Shown here piece by piece: positions 1 to 7,535 of a DNA stretch of 64,000 nucleotides (its first letter is position 1; each line of letters starts with the position of its first letter). The notes under the pieces are model-generated. The model was not told where the DNA came from. It did no database searches and saw only the letters and a list, made by a program, of their open reading frames with translations. Both the position numbers and the translations under genes were made by a program. Origin of the DNA: [Clostridium] symbiosum (GTDB lineage Bacteria; Bacillota; Clostridia; Lachnospirales; Lachnospiraceae); assembly GCA_036419695.1 (NCBI GenBank), contig CP143946.1, forward strand, positions 124,001-188,000, written 5' to 3'.

Positions 1-1
1 C

Positions 2-1054
2 GAGGTCACGGTGGATAAGTATGGCAACATCATCGGCTGCATCAAAGGAAAAAGACCGGGCAGGAAGATATTATTTGACGGCCACATTGATACAGTACCC
101 GTTACAGAGGAAACAGAGTGGATTCATCCCCCGTTTGCAGCGGAAATCCATGACGGAAAGATTTACGGCAGAGGAACCAGTGATATGAAGGGCGCTGTGG
201 CGGCAATGACATGCGCGGCCTCCAGTTTTGCGAAAGATACGGAAAAAGACTTTGCCGGAGAAATATATGTGGCGGGCGTGGTGCACGAGGAGTGCTTTGA
301 GGGCGTTGCCGCCAGGGAAATCAGTAAAAACGTCCGTCCGGACTACGTAGTGATCGGTGAGGCATCCGAGCTCAACCTGAAGATTGGACAGAGGGGAAGA
401 GCCGAGATTGTGGTTGAAACCTTTGGAAAACCGTGTCATTCGGCCAATCCGGAAAAGGGAATTAACGCGGTCTATAAGATGGCAAAGGTCATCGAGGCAA
501 TCCGCACTCTTACACCGACCCACCACCCGGTATTGGGCGACGGAATTCTGGAGCTGACGGATATCAAATCCGCGCCGTATCCCGGGGCATCCGTAGTACC
601 GGAGTACTGCCGCGCAACCTATGACAGACGTCTTCTCGTAGGCGAAACGAAAGAGAGCGTCCTGGCCCCCATCAATGAGCTGCTTGAAAAACTGATGGCG
701 GAAGACCCGCAGTTAAAGGTAAAGGCCTCCTATGCGCTGGGGAAAGAAAAGTGCCATACGGGCAATGAGATCGAGGGAGAGCGGTTCTTCCCGGGATGGT
801 TATATGACAAAGAAGACGAGTTTGTTCAGGACGTCTATAAGAAGCTGCAGGAAAAGGGATTTACCCCTGAAATTACACAGTACAATTTCTGCACCAACGG
901 CAGCCACTACGCGGGTGAGGCGGGCATTAAAACATTTGGCCTCGGGCCGTCCAAAGAAAATCTGGCCCATACACTGAACGAGTACGTTGAACTTGATCAG
1001 CTTACAAAAGTAACAGAGTGCTACTATGGGGTTATGGAAGCGCTTTTAAAATAA
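2..1054 (+). CDS. ygeY: YgeY-type M20 family hydrolase (5' end outside window)
   Basis: Zinc-dependent M20 metallohydrolase, cut at its 5' end: the reading frame is open from base 2. Visible M20 motifs are GHIDTVPV (metal His and Asp), GRGTSDMKG (bridging Asp), HEECFEG (general-base Glu pair) and a C-terminal LAHTLNEYV with the last metal His. The overall sequence resembles YgeY, which in enterobacteria and clostridia sits in selenium-linked purine/ureide degradation clusters beside a hydantoinase; the same neighbour follows here. A likely role is hydrolysis of an amino-acid or carbamoyl-amide bond in the cytoplasm. The substrate is not visible from sequence. First visible gene of an operon with the next four genes. 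Confidence 0.85.
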   Translation, partial: EVTVDKYGNIIGCIKGKRPGRKILFDGHIDTVPVTEETEWIHPPFAAEIHDGKIYGRGTSDMKGAVAAMTCAASSFAKDTEKDFAGEIYVAGVVHEECFEGVAAREISKNVRPDYVVIGEASELNLKIGQRGRAEIVVETFGKPCHSANPEKGINAVYKMAKVIEAIRTLTPTHHPVLGDGILELTDIKSAPYPGASVVPEYCRATYDRRLLVGETKESVLAPINELLEKLMAEDPQLKVKASYALGKEKCHTGNEIEGERFFPGWLYDKEDEFVQDVYKKLQEKGFTPEITQYNFCTNGSHYAGEAGIKTFGLGPSKENLAHTLNEYVELDQLTKVTECYYGVMEALLK

Positions 1055-1107
1055 AACACAATCATCTGTTTGAGGCAGAGGTGAAGAGTATTGAGGAGGG
1101 TTATTTT

Positions 1108-2532
1108 ATGTATGATTTGATTATCAAAAATGGTTATGTAGTATCTCCGTCATCCACAGTAAAATGCGATATCGCCGTCAACGGAAAAACGGTTGCCGGA
1201 CTTGGGACTTATGATGAGTCTGAAGGAAAACGGGTAATTGATGCAGAAGGAAAATACGTCCTGCCCGGAGTCATTGAGGCGCACATGCACTGCCAGGCTC
1301 CGTTCCAGGGCTGCCTCGGCGCCAACAGTTTCTATGAGCAGAGTGTCAGCGCCGCATACGGCGGCGTGACGATGTATATGGATTTTGCCAACATGGGAAA
1401 AGGCGATTCCCCGTATACACAGGCGCTTGCAAGGGCCGATGAGATGAAGGAGTCCGCCATTGACTACAGCGTTCACGGCAAGTTTGTGGAATCCACACCG
1501 GAGGCGATTGCCGATATTGAAAAGATGGCCGACTACGGAATTCCCACCTTTAAAATGTTCATGACGTATAAAAAAGAAGGCGTTATGAGTGACGACGAGA
1601 CGATGCTTAAGGTATTTGAAAAGGCAAAATCCGTAAACGGCCTTCCGATGGTCCACTGTGAGAGCAATGCGATTGCTGAGACCAATATTGAAAAGTGCAT
1701 GGCGGAAAACGACTTAAGCTGGGTGAATTTCGCAAAATGTAAACCGGTGCTCTGCGAGGCCGAGGCATTTGCCCGGGCCGTCTATTTTCAGGAGTATGTA
1801 GGAAATGCACTGCTGGTTGTACATACAACCAATGGAGAAGCTCTGGGCACCGCCAGAAGAGCCCATGGCAAGGGACTTCCGCTTTACGTGGAGACGGGAC
1901 CTCACTACCTGACCCTGTTTGATGATCTTTACAAAGGCGAGAACGGCCATCTGGCCATCTGCTCCCCGCCTCTGCGCACACCAAAAGAGGCCGAGGAGTT
2001 ATGGGAGGGATTAAAGGACGGCACCATCCTGCTGACCGGTTCCGACGACTGTACCTTTGATGTGGATGAAAAATCCCTGTTCCTTGAAAAAAATCCGGAC
2101 GGAACCTGGAAACAGGATTTCACAAAGGTTGTTAATGGTATGAGCGGCATTGAAATCAGACTTCCGCTGATGCTCTCCGAGGGTGTGTCCAAGGGACGCA
2201 TTTCCATTAATAAAGTCTGTGAACTGACGAGCACCAACATTGCGAAGATTTACGGCTGCTATCCGCAGAAGGGAATTATCGCACCGGGATCCGACGCGGA
2301 TCTTGTCCTGGTGGATATGGACAAAGAGGTTACGCTCTCCAAAGACGTGCTTCACAATAACATCAGCTACTGCCTCCATGAAGGATTTAAGGTAAAGGGC
2401 TACCCGGTAATGACGATTGCAAAGGGCAGAGTCATTGTTGAGAATGGGGAATTTAAAGGGGAAAAGGGCAAAGGAGAATTTATTAAGAGAAAAATAAATC
2501 CTGCTTACCTGGAACGATACGGTCTGAACTAA
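1108..2532 (+). CDS. hydA: Dihydropyrimidinase / D-hydantoinase
   Basis: Cyclic amidohydrolase that opens hydantoin or dihydropyrimidine rings to N-carbamoyl amino acids. All binuclear-metal ligands expected for the family are at canonical positions: H59 and H61 (HMH), the carbamylated K149 (in FKMFMTYK), H183 (HCES), H239 (HTTNGEA) and D313 (GSDDC). Length 474 aa is normal. I chose the ATG at 1108 because GAGGAGGG lies 7 bases upstream; a longer frame from 1018 overlaps the previous gene and has no ribosome site. E. coli HyuA/YgeZ is the closest contextual match, being next to ygeY there too. The real substrate may be a purine-derived ureide rather than a pyrimidine. Confidence 0.9.
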   Translation: MYDLIIKNGYVVSPSSTVKCDIAVNGKTVAGLGTYDESEGKRVIDAEGKYVLPGVIEAHMHCQAPFQGCLGANSFYEQSVSAAYGGVTMYMDFANMGKGDSPYTQALARADEMKESAIDYSVHGKFVESTPEAIADIEKMADYGIPTFKMFMTYKKEGVMSDDETMLKVFEKAKSVNGLPMVHCESNAIAETNIEKCMAENDLSWVNFAKCKPVLCEAEAFARAVYFQEYVGNALLVVHTTNGEALGTARRAHGKGLPLYVETGPHYLTLFDDLYKGENGHLAICSPPLRTPKEAEELWEGLKDGTILLTGSDDCTFDVDEKSLFLEKNPDGTWKQDFTKVVNGMSGIEIRLPLMLSEGVSKGRISINKVCELTSTNIAKIYGCYPQKGIIAPGSDADLVLVDMDKEVTLSKDVLHNNISYCLHEGFKVKGYPVMTIAKGRVIVENGEFKGEKGKGEFIKRKINPAYLERYGLN

Positions 2533-2560
2533 AACAATAATGGGTGGAGGTTATTTTCTT

Positions 2561-3958
2561 ATGCAGAACGAAAAGTCACAGAGTTTAAGGAGCCCGGAAC
2601 TGCTCCCGACAAAAGACAGCGAAAGAACCCTGTCCCTGTGGGATTATACGATTCTTTGGGCAGGTATGACGATTAATATAGTAGCATTCAGTTTAGGCGC
2701 GCAGTATTTCAACGGGGGAGACGGACTCTCCCCCTGGATGCTGGTCCTGGTGGTTTTCCTCGGCTACGGCCTTGTTACGGTTCTGACCGTTCTGGCCGGA
2801 GATATCGGAACAAAATACGGCGTTCCGTTTGCCGTATACAGCAGAGCTGCATTTGGATACAAAGGTTCCTTCTTTGCGGGACTTGTCCGGTGTGTCCCCT
2901 GTTTTTACTGGTTCGGATTCCAGACATGGGTAGGGGCAAACGCTCTCAACATGATAATGGGAATTATGTTCCCGTCCTTTAACAATGTTACCCTGATGCT
3001 GATTCTCTTTGCGACATTCCAGATTGTCAATGCCCTCTTTGGCATGGAGGCCATGGCTAAATTCGACTGGATCGCGGTTCCGATGCTGGGCATCATGTTT
3101 GCCGCCATCGTAGTCACCGTATGTAACAAATACGGGGTATCCATCCCCGATATCATGGGTGTCAAAGCGGCGGGCAACTATTCCATGGCATTTGCCATTT
3201 CCGGTATTGCAGGCGGATGGATTACCATGGCGCTTAACGGCCCCGACCTTGCAAGACAGATCAGACGCAGCGACAACTATAAGAATGAAGGTCTTATAAA
3301 ACGTAACAAGAATGCCATCGTGGGACAGCTTGTCGGCCTTATGGCAGTCGGAATCATCGCAATGATGGTTGGCATGGCGGCAGGCATCTACACACACGAG
3401 TGGGATTTAAACAACGTGGTTTACAGCTTGTTCTCCAACAATATGCTGGTGCTTGTGTTCTGTTTCATCGCCATTGCATTTGCACAGTGGTCAACCAATA
3501 CGGCGGCCAACCTGATGCCTCCGGCATACATCCTGCTGAATATTTTCCCGAAAATGAAATTCTGGATGACAACGATTATTTCGGGCGTGATCGGTCTTCT
3601 GATGATGCCGTGGAAACAGCAGGGAGGAGATTTCCTGGTCGTAATCCAGTCGAATTTCTCAACACTTTTGGGGCCGATTATCGGTATCATGCTGGCAGAC
3701 TATTTCCTGGTACGTAAATGTACAATTAACGTGGACGACCTTTACAATGTAGGCGGACAGTACCATTATACAAGCGGTTTCAATATGAGTTCGGTGGTAA
3801 CCATGATCCTTTCCTTCGGCCTGTCGCTGCTGGCGGGAGACTACTCCTTCTTCGCAGGCCTTGCCATCAGTGTAGTAATTTATGTGGTGCTGATGAAGAA
3901 TTTTACCCTTAAGAAATATGACCAGAAATTAGGACAGGATATCCCGTTCCGGGAATAA
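2561..3958 (+). CDS. NCS1 family nucleobase/hydantoin/allantoin permease
   Basis: Polytopic membrane transporter of the nucleobase:cation symporter-1 family (cytosine, allantoin and hydantoin permeases), 465 aa with about 12 hydrophobic segments. The N-terminus has the typical soluble lead followed by LWDYTILWAGMTINIVAF, resembling the conserved first helix of NCS1 proteins, and YGVPFAVYSRAAFGYKG around helix 3. The start at 2561 is set by GGTGGAGG 10 bases upstream; the ATG at 2540 would place that site inside the gene. Position between the hydantoinase and the D-aminoacylase implies that it imports their cyclic ureide or nucleobase substrate. Direction of transport and exact ligand are inferred. 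Confidence 0.88.
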   Translation: MQNEKSQSLRSPELLPTKDSERTLSLWDYTILWAGMTINIVAFSLGAQYFNGGDGLSPWMLVLVVFLGYGLVTVLTVLAGDIGTKYGVPFAVYSRAAFGYKGSFFAGLVRCVPCFYWFGFQTWVGANALNMIMGIMFPSFNNVTLMLILFATFQIVNALFGMEAMAKFDWIAVPMLGIMFAAIVVTVCNKYGVSIPDIMGVKAAGNYSMAFAISGIAGGWITMALNGPDLARQIRRSDNYKNEGLIKRNKNAIVGQLVGLMAVGIIAMMVGMAAGIYTHEWDLNNVVYSLFSNNMLVLVFCFIAIAFAQWSTNTAANLMPPAYILLNIFPKMKFWMTTIISGVIGLLMMPWKQQGGDFLVVIQSNFSTLLGPIIGIMLADYFLVRKCTINVDDLYNVGGQYHYTSGFNMSSVVTMILSFGLSLLAGDYSFFAGLAISVVIYVVLMKNFTLKKYDQKLGQDIPFRE

Positions 3959-3992
3959 ATGATGGAAACCATAAAAAACAGAGGTGAGAACA

Positions 3993-5612
3993 GTGAAAAA
4001 ACTGATTAAGAACGGATTTATCGCTGACGGAAGCGGAAATCCGGGATATAAAGCGGATGTTTTAATAAATGCCGGAATAATTGAAAAAATAGCGCCGACA
4101 ATCGATGCAGCATCGGCCGAAGCCGAAGGGGCGCAGGTGATTGATGCGGAGGGCCTTGTTGTGGCTCCGGGTTTTATCGATACTCACAGCCACAGTGACC
4201 TCCGGGTGCTGGTGGAACCGGAGGTTGCCCCCAAGGTCATGCAGGGTATCACAACGGAAATCCTGGGACAGGACGGAATTTCCATGGCCCCGCTCCCGAA
4301 GGAGTACATCAGCCCCTGGAGAAAAAACCTGGCCGGCCTGGACGGCGACAGCGACCAGATTGACTGGAATTATGAGACAACGGAAAATTACCTGAACATG
4401 ATCGATGAGGTGAAACCGGGTCTTAATGAATGTTATCTCGTGCCTCACGGCAATATCAGAATGGAGGCCATGGGTCTTGAGAACCGTCTTCCAAACGACG
4501 AGGAGCTTGAAAAAATGTGCGCCATCACCAGACGGGAGATGGAGGCGGGAGCCGTAGGACTTTCCACGGGACTCATTTACATGCCGTGCGCTTATTCTGA
4601 ATCGAAGGAAATAATCGAGATGTGCAAGGTGGTTGCGGAGTACGACGGACTTTTCGTCATTCACCAGAGAAGCGAGGCGGACACAATCCTGGACTCCATG
4701 GAAGAGGTTATTAAAATTGGCCGCGAGTCCGGCGTGAAAATCCACTATTCCCATTTTAAGGTCTGTGGAAAGAAGAACTGGGATAAAGTTGACAAGGTGA
4801 TTGAACTCCTGGAAGAGGCTAAAAAAGAGGGAATCCGCGTATCCTTCGACCAGTATCCGTATGTGGCGGGCAGCACGATGCTGGGCGTTATTCTCCCGCC
4901 GTGGGTGCACGACGGCGGAACAGACAAGGTGTTGGAGCGTCTGGCGGATCCGGAGCTGAGAAAAAAGATGGTCTACGATATCGAACACGGCATCCCGGGC
5001 TGGGATAACTTCGTGGAGTTTGCGGGCCTGGATCAGATATTTGTTACCAGTGTTAAGACGGATAAGAACAAAGACGCCATCGGCCTGAACCTGGTTGAAC
5101 TCGGAACGCTGAGGGGGAAAGATCCGTATGACGCCACCTTCGACCTCCTCTATGAAGAGGAAAACGCCGTGGGCATGGTGGATTTCTACGGGACCGAGGA
5201 GCACGTAATCCGTATTATGAAACGTCCCGAGATGAACGCATGCACCGACGGCCTGTTAGGCGGGAAACCGCATCCGCGTGTATACGGCGCATTCCCGAGA
5301 ATCCTCGGAAAATACGTGAGGGAAGAAAAAGCCCTGACGCTGGAGGAAGCCGTTTATAAGATGACGAAGAAACCCGCCACGACCTTCAACATGACGGGCA
5401 GGGGAGAGGTGAAGGAGGGCTATCAGGCCGACCTTTGTATCTTCAATCCGGAGACGGTCATCGACAAGGGAACCTTTGTCGATCCGGTACAGTATCCGGA
5501 GGGAATTGAATACGTTATTGTCGGCGGCGAGCTGGCCGTTGAAAAGGGAAAACACACCGGAAGAAGAAATGGCGTGGTGCTCAGAAAAAAAGGAAAAGAG
5601 GTAATCAGATAA
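3993..5612 (+). CDS. N-acyl-D-amino-acid deacylase family amidohydrolase
   Basis: Amidohydrolase of the D-aminoacylase branch, 539 aa. Visible features: HxH at H65/H67 (DTHSHSD), the HYSHFKVCG segment carrying a metal His, and a distal CTDG that supplies the catalytic Asp region. In well-studied D-aminoacylases a Cys in a GNCGIS motif bridges the metals; the matching site here reads GQDGIS, so Asp94 replaces Cys. The start is the GTG at 3993, spaced correctly after AGAGGTGAG; the GTG at 3984 overlaps that site. The stop codon is immediately followed by the RidA start, so the two are translationally coupled. It probably removes an acyl or carbamoyl group from a D-amino acid produced by the upstream hydantoinase (inferred). 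Confidence 0.85.
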   Translation: MKKLIKNGFIADGSGNPGYKADVLINAGIIEKIAPTIDAASAEAEGAQVIDAEGLVVAPGFIDTHSHSDLRVLVEPEVAPKVMQGITTEILGQDGISMAPLPKEYISPWRKNLAGLDGDSDQIDWNYETTENYLNMIDEVKPGLNECYLVPHGNIRMEAMGLENRLPNDEELEKMCAITRREMEAGAVGLSTGLIYMPCAYSESKEIIEMCKVVAEYDGLFVIHQRSEADTILDSMEEVIKIGRESGVKIHYSHFKVCGKKNWDKVDKVIELLEEAKKEGIRVSFDQYPYVAGSTMLGVILPPWVHDGGTDKVLERLADPELRKKMVYDIEHGIPGWDNFVEFAGLDQIFVTSVKTDKNKDAIGLNLVELGTLRGKDPYDATFDLLYEEENAVGMVDFYGTEEHVIRIMKRPEMNACTDGLLGGKPHPRVYGAFPRILGKYVREEKALTLEEAVYKMTKKPATTFNMTGRGEVKEGYQADLCIFNPETVIDKGTFVDPVQYPEGIEYVIVGGELAVEKGKHTGRRNGVVLRKKGKEVIR

Positions 5613-5990
5613 ATGGCCAGGGAGATTGTATTTACGGAAAAAGCGCCGAAGGCGGTAGGACCTTATGTACAGGCCGTGAAATCAAACGGCATGGTCTATG
5701 TTTCCGGTCAGTTGGGAATTGATGTAACGGCGGGAGGCCTTGCGGACGGAGTTGAGGCACAGGCCCACTGCTCCATGAAGAATCTGGGAGCGATTCTCCA
5801 TGAAGCGGGAACCGATTATAAGAGAGTTGTTAAAACCACAATATTTTTAACTGATATGAACGATTTTGCAGTTGTAAATAAAATTTATGAGTCCTACTTT
5901 GGAGGAGACTTCCCTGCGCGTTCCTGTGTCCAGGTAGCTAAGCTGCCGCTTGGCGGACTGGTAGAAGTGGAGTGTGCTGCGGAACTGTAA
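5613..5990 (+). CDS. ridA: RidA family reactive-intermediate deaminase
   Basis: Small trimer-forming YjgF/RidA enzyme, 125 aa, full length. The family hydrolyses reactive enamine/imine intermediates released by PLP enzymes or amino-acid oxidases, giving keto acid and ammonia. The substrate-binding Arg is present in FPARSCVQVAKLP, and the YVSGQLG and VVKTTIFLTDM blocks match the family. Starts directly after the preceding stop codon with no gap. Its place at the end of a D-amino-acid operon suggests it clears imines formed from the released amino acids. A strong terminator follows 30 bases after the stop. Confidence 0.92.
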   Translation: MAREIVFTEKAPKAVGPYVQAVKSNGMVYVSGQLGIDVTAGGLADGVEAQAHCSMKNLGAILHEAGTDYKRVVKTTIFLTDMNDFAVVNKIYESYFGGDFPARSCVQVAKLPLGGLVEVECAAEL

Positions 5991-6019
5991 TATGGATTTT
6001 TTTCTGCAAACCAATGATT

Positions 6020-6054
6020 AGAAGATCAGCCGGTGACGGCTGGTCTTCTTTTTT
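6020..6054 (+). terminator. Rho-independent terminator after ridA
   Basis: A 13-bp stem (one G-T pair) with a three-base TGA loop, directly followed by six T residues. It ends the hydantoin/D-amino-acid operon before the convergent NhaC gene. Confidence 0.9.
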
Positions 6055-6083
6055 CAACAGGAAGGTTTTTCATACACAGGCCG

Positions 6084-7520
6084 TCATTTTCTCTCCTTAA
6101 TCAGCATCTCCCCCTTACTGTTGAATATCCCGAATCCCGTAAATATGTAGACAGCCGCGAATACAACCCCCAGATAGGTAATCGGCGCATATAAAACGTA
6201 CTGGAAGGAGCTGACGCCCAATGTGCCCAGTATGAAGATGGAGATATTGCTCCATGGCACGATCGGGGAGAACGCGGTTCCGGTGTCTTCCAGCATCCGG
6301 GAGAGGTTCTTTCTGTGCAGGTCGTATTTATCAAACATCGGCCCCAGTATTGGCCCGACGATGGAGAAGGTTACCAGATATACGCCGGTGAAGGATGCCA
6401 GGATCAGGTGAAGGAGGTAGCTGAAGCCCAGCAGCGATTTGCGTCCGGTGGCGTATTTCTGGATGGCGTCGAGGAACATCTGGAACACATTGGTGGCCTT
6501 CAGGGCGGAACTGAACACCGCCGCTCCGATAATCAGGGCTACCGATGGCATCATACTCAGGAGTCCGCCGCGGTTAATCATCGAGTCCACCAGGGCAACT
6601 CCGGTTGACATGCCGAGCCCGCTTGTGAGGGCGGTCAGCACTTCCTTGATCCCCTTCCCCTGTACGGTGATGGCAAGTATTGCCGCAAGGAGAATTCCGA
6701 TTCCGAAGACGGGAATCGTCGGTTTTCTCAGGAAGATGAGGACCAGCACGACGACCGGAGGCAGCAAAAGGATGGGATTTAAGGTAAAAGTACCCTGCAG
6801 TGTCGTTAAAATCTGAGTATAAGCTTCACTGTCGATGTGACCGCCCTGGAACTTCATCCCCAGCACCGCATAGAGGATCAGGGAGATAACCAGACAGGGG
6901 ATGGTCGTATAGAGCATAGACTTTATATGGTCGATAATGTCTACGCCCGAGACGTAGGGAGCCATAATCGTCGTATCCGAGAGCGGAGAGAGCTTGTCGC
7001 CGAAGATGGCGCCCACCACGATGGAACCGGCCGCATAGGCCACCGGGATCCCAAGGCCCTCGGCCACGCCGATCAGCGCTACGCCTACCGTTCCCATCGT
7101 ACCCCATGAGGTTCCGGTCATCAGTGACATCAGGCAGCAGAGAAGACAGCTGGCAACCAGAAAAATGGGGGCCGGGAGCAGTTTGAGGCCGTAATACATC
7201 ATCAGCGGAACGGTGCCGGAAATCATCCAGGAACCGATGAGAATTCCTACGAACATCATGATCAGCATTCCCATGAACATGGTTTTAAACGTGTCTCCGA
7301 TGTCATTTTCAAACTGTTTCCAGGGACAGCCGAAGGCCATGCCCAGATAGACGGCCGACAGCGCCGAAAGAATCAGGCTGACGCCGGGATTTGCCTTTAA
7401 GATGGCAACACAGTACAACAGGATTGCCAGGGACACTAATAAGATGATGAACGACCTGGACGCAGGTAACTCTTTTCTTTCTTCTTTCTGACTTGTTCTT
7501 TCCCTTTTCTCACTTTCCAT
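6084..7520 (-). CDS. nhaC: NhaC family Na+/H+ antiporter
   Basis: Integral membrane antiporter of the NhaC family, 478 aa with about 11-12 hydrophobic helices after a charged 22-residue N-terminal tail. Recognisable blocks are SCLLCCLMSLMTGTSWGTMGTVG split over helix 4-5, FGDKLSPLSDTTIMAP (the conserved GDKxSPLSDTT signature) and DTGTAFSPIVPWS near the C-terminus. NhaC proteins exchange Na+ or an organic anion pair such as malate/lactate for H+. Last gene of a minus-strand unit after the PHP protein (15-base gap), so it may export Na+ or move the product of those hydrolases rather than serve general pH control. Confidence 0.9.
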   Translation of the reverse strand: MESEKRERTSQKEERKELPASRSFIILLVSLAILLYCVAILKANPGVSLILSALSAVYLGMAFGCPWKQFENDIGDTFKTMFMGMLIMMFVGILIGSWMISGTVPLMMYYGLKLLPAPIFLVASCLLCCLMSLMTGTSWGTMGTVGVALIGVAEGLGIPVAYAAGSIVVGAIFGDKLSPLSDTTIMAPYVSGVDIIDHIKSMLYTTIPCLVISLILYAVLGMKFQGGHIDSEAYTQILTTLQGTFTLNPILLLPPVVVLVLIFLRKPTIPVFGIGILLAAILAITVQGKGIKEVLTALTSGLGMSTGVALVDSMINRGGLLSMMPSVALIIGAAVFSSALKATNVFQMFLDAIQKYATGRKSLLGFSYLLHLILASFTGVYLVTFSIVGPILGPMFDKYDLHRKNLSRMLEDTGTAFSPIVPWSNISIFILGTLGVSSFQYVLYAPITYLGVVFAAVYIFTGFGIFNSKGEMLIKERK

Positions 7521-7535
7521 TGTATTTCCCCCTTA

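Noticed and set aside
1018..1107. Upstream extension of the hydantoinase frame
   Set aside because: Overlaps the preceding gene and lacks a ribosome site; the ATG at 1108 has GAGGAGGG at ideal spacing.
4062..5204. Long 380-codon antisense frame inside the D-aminoacylase gene
   Set aside because: Shadow frame: no ribosome site, no recognisable motif, and the plus-strand gene has clear family motifs.
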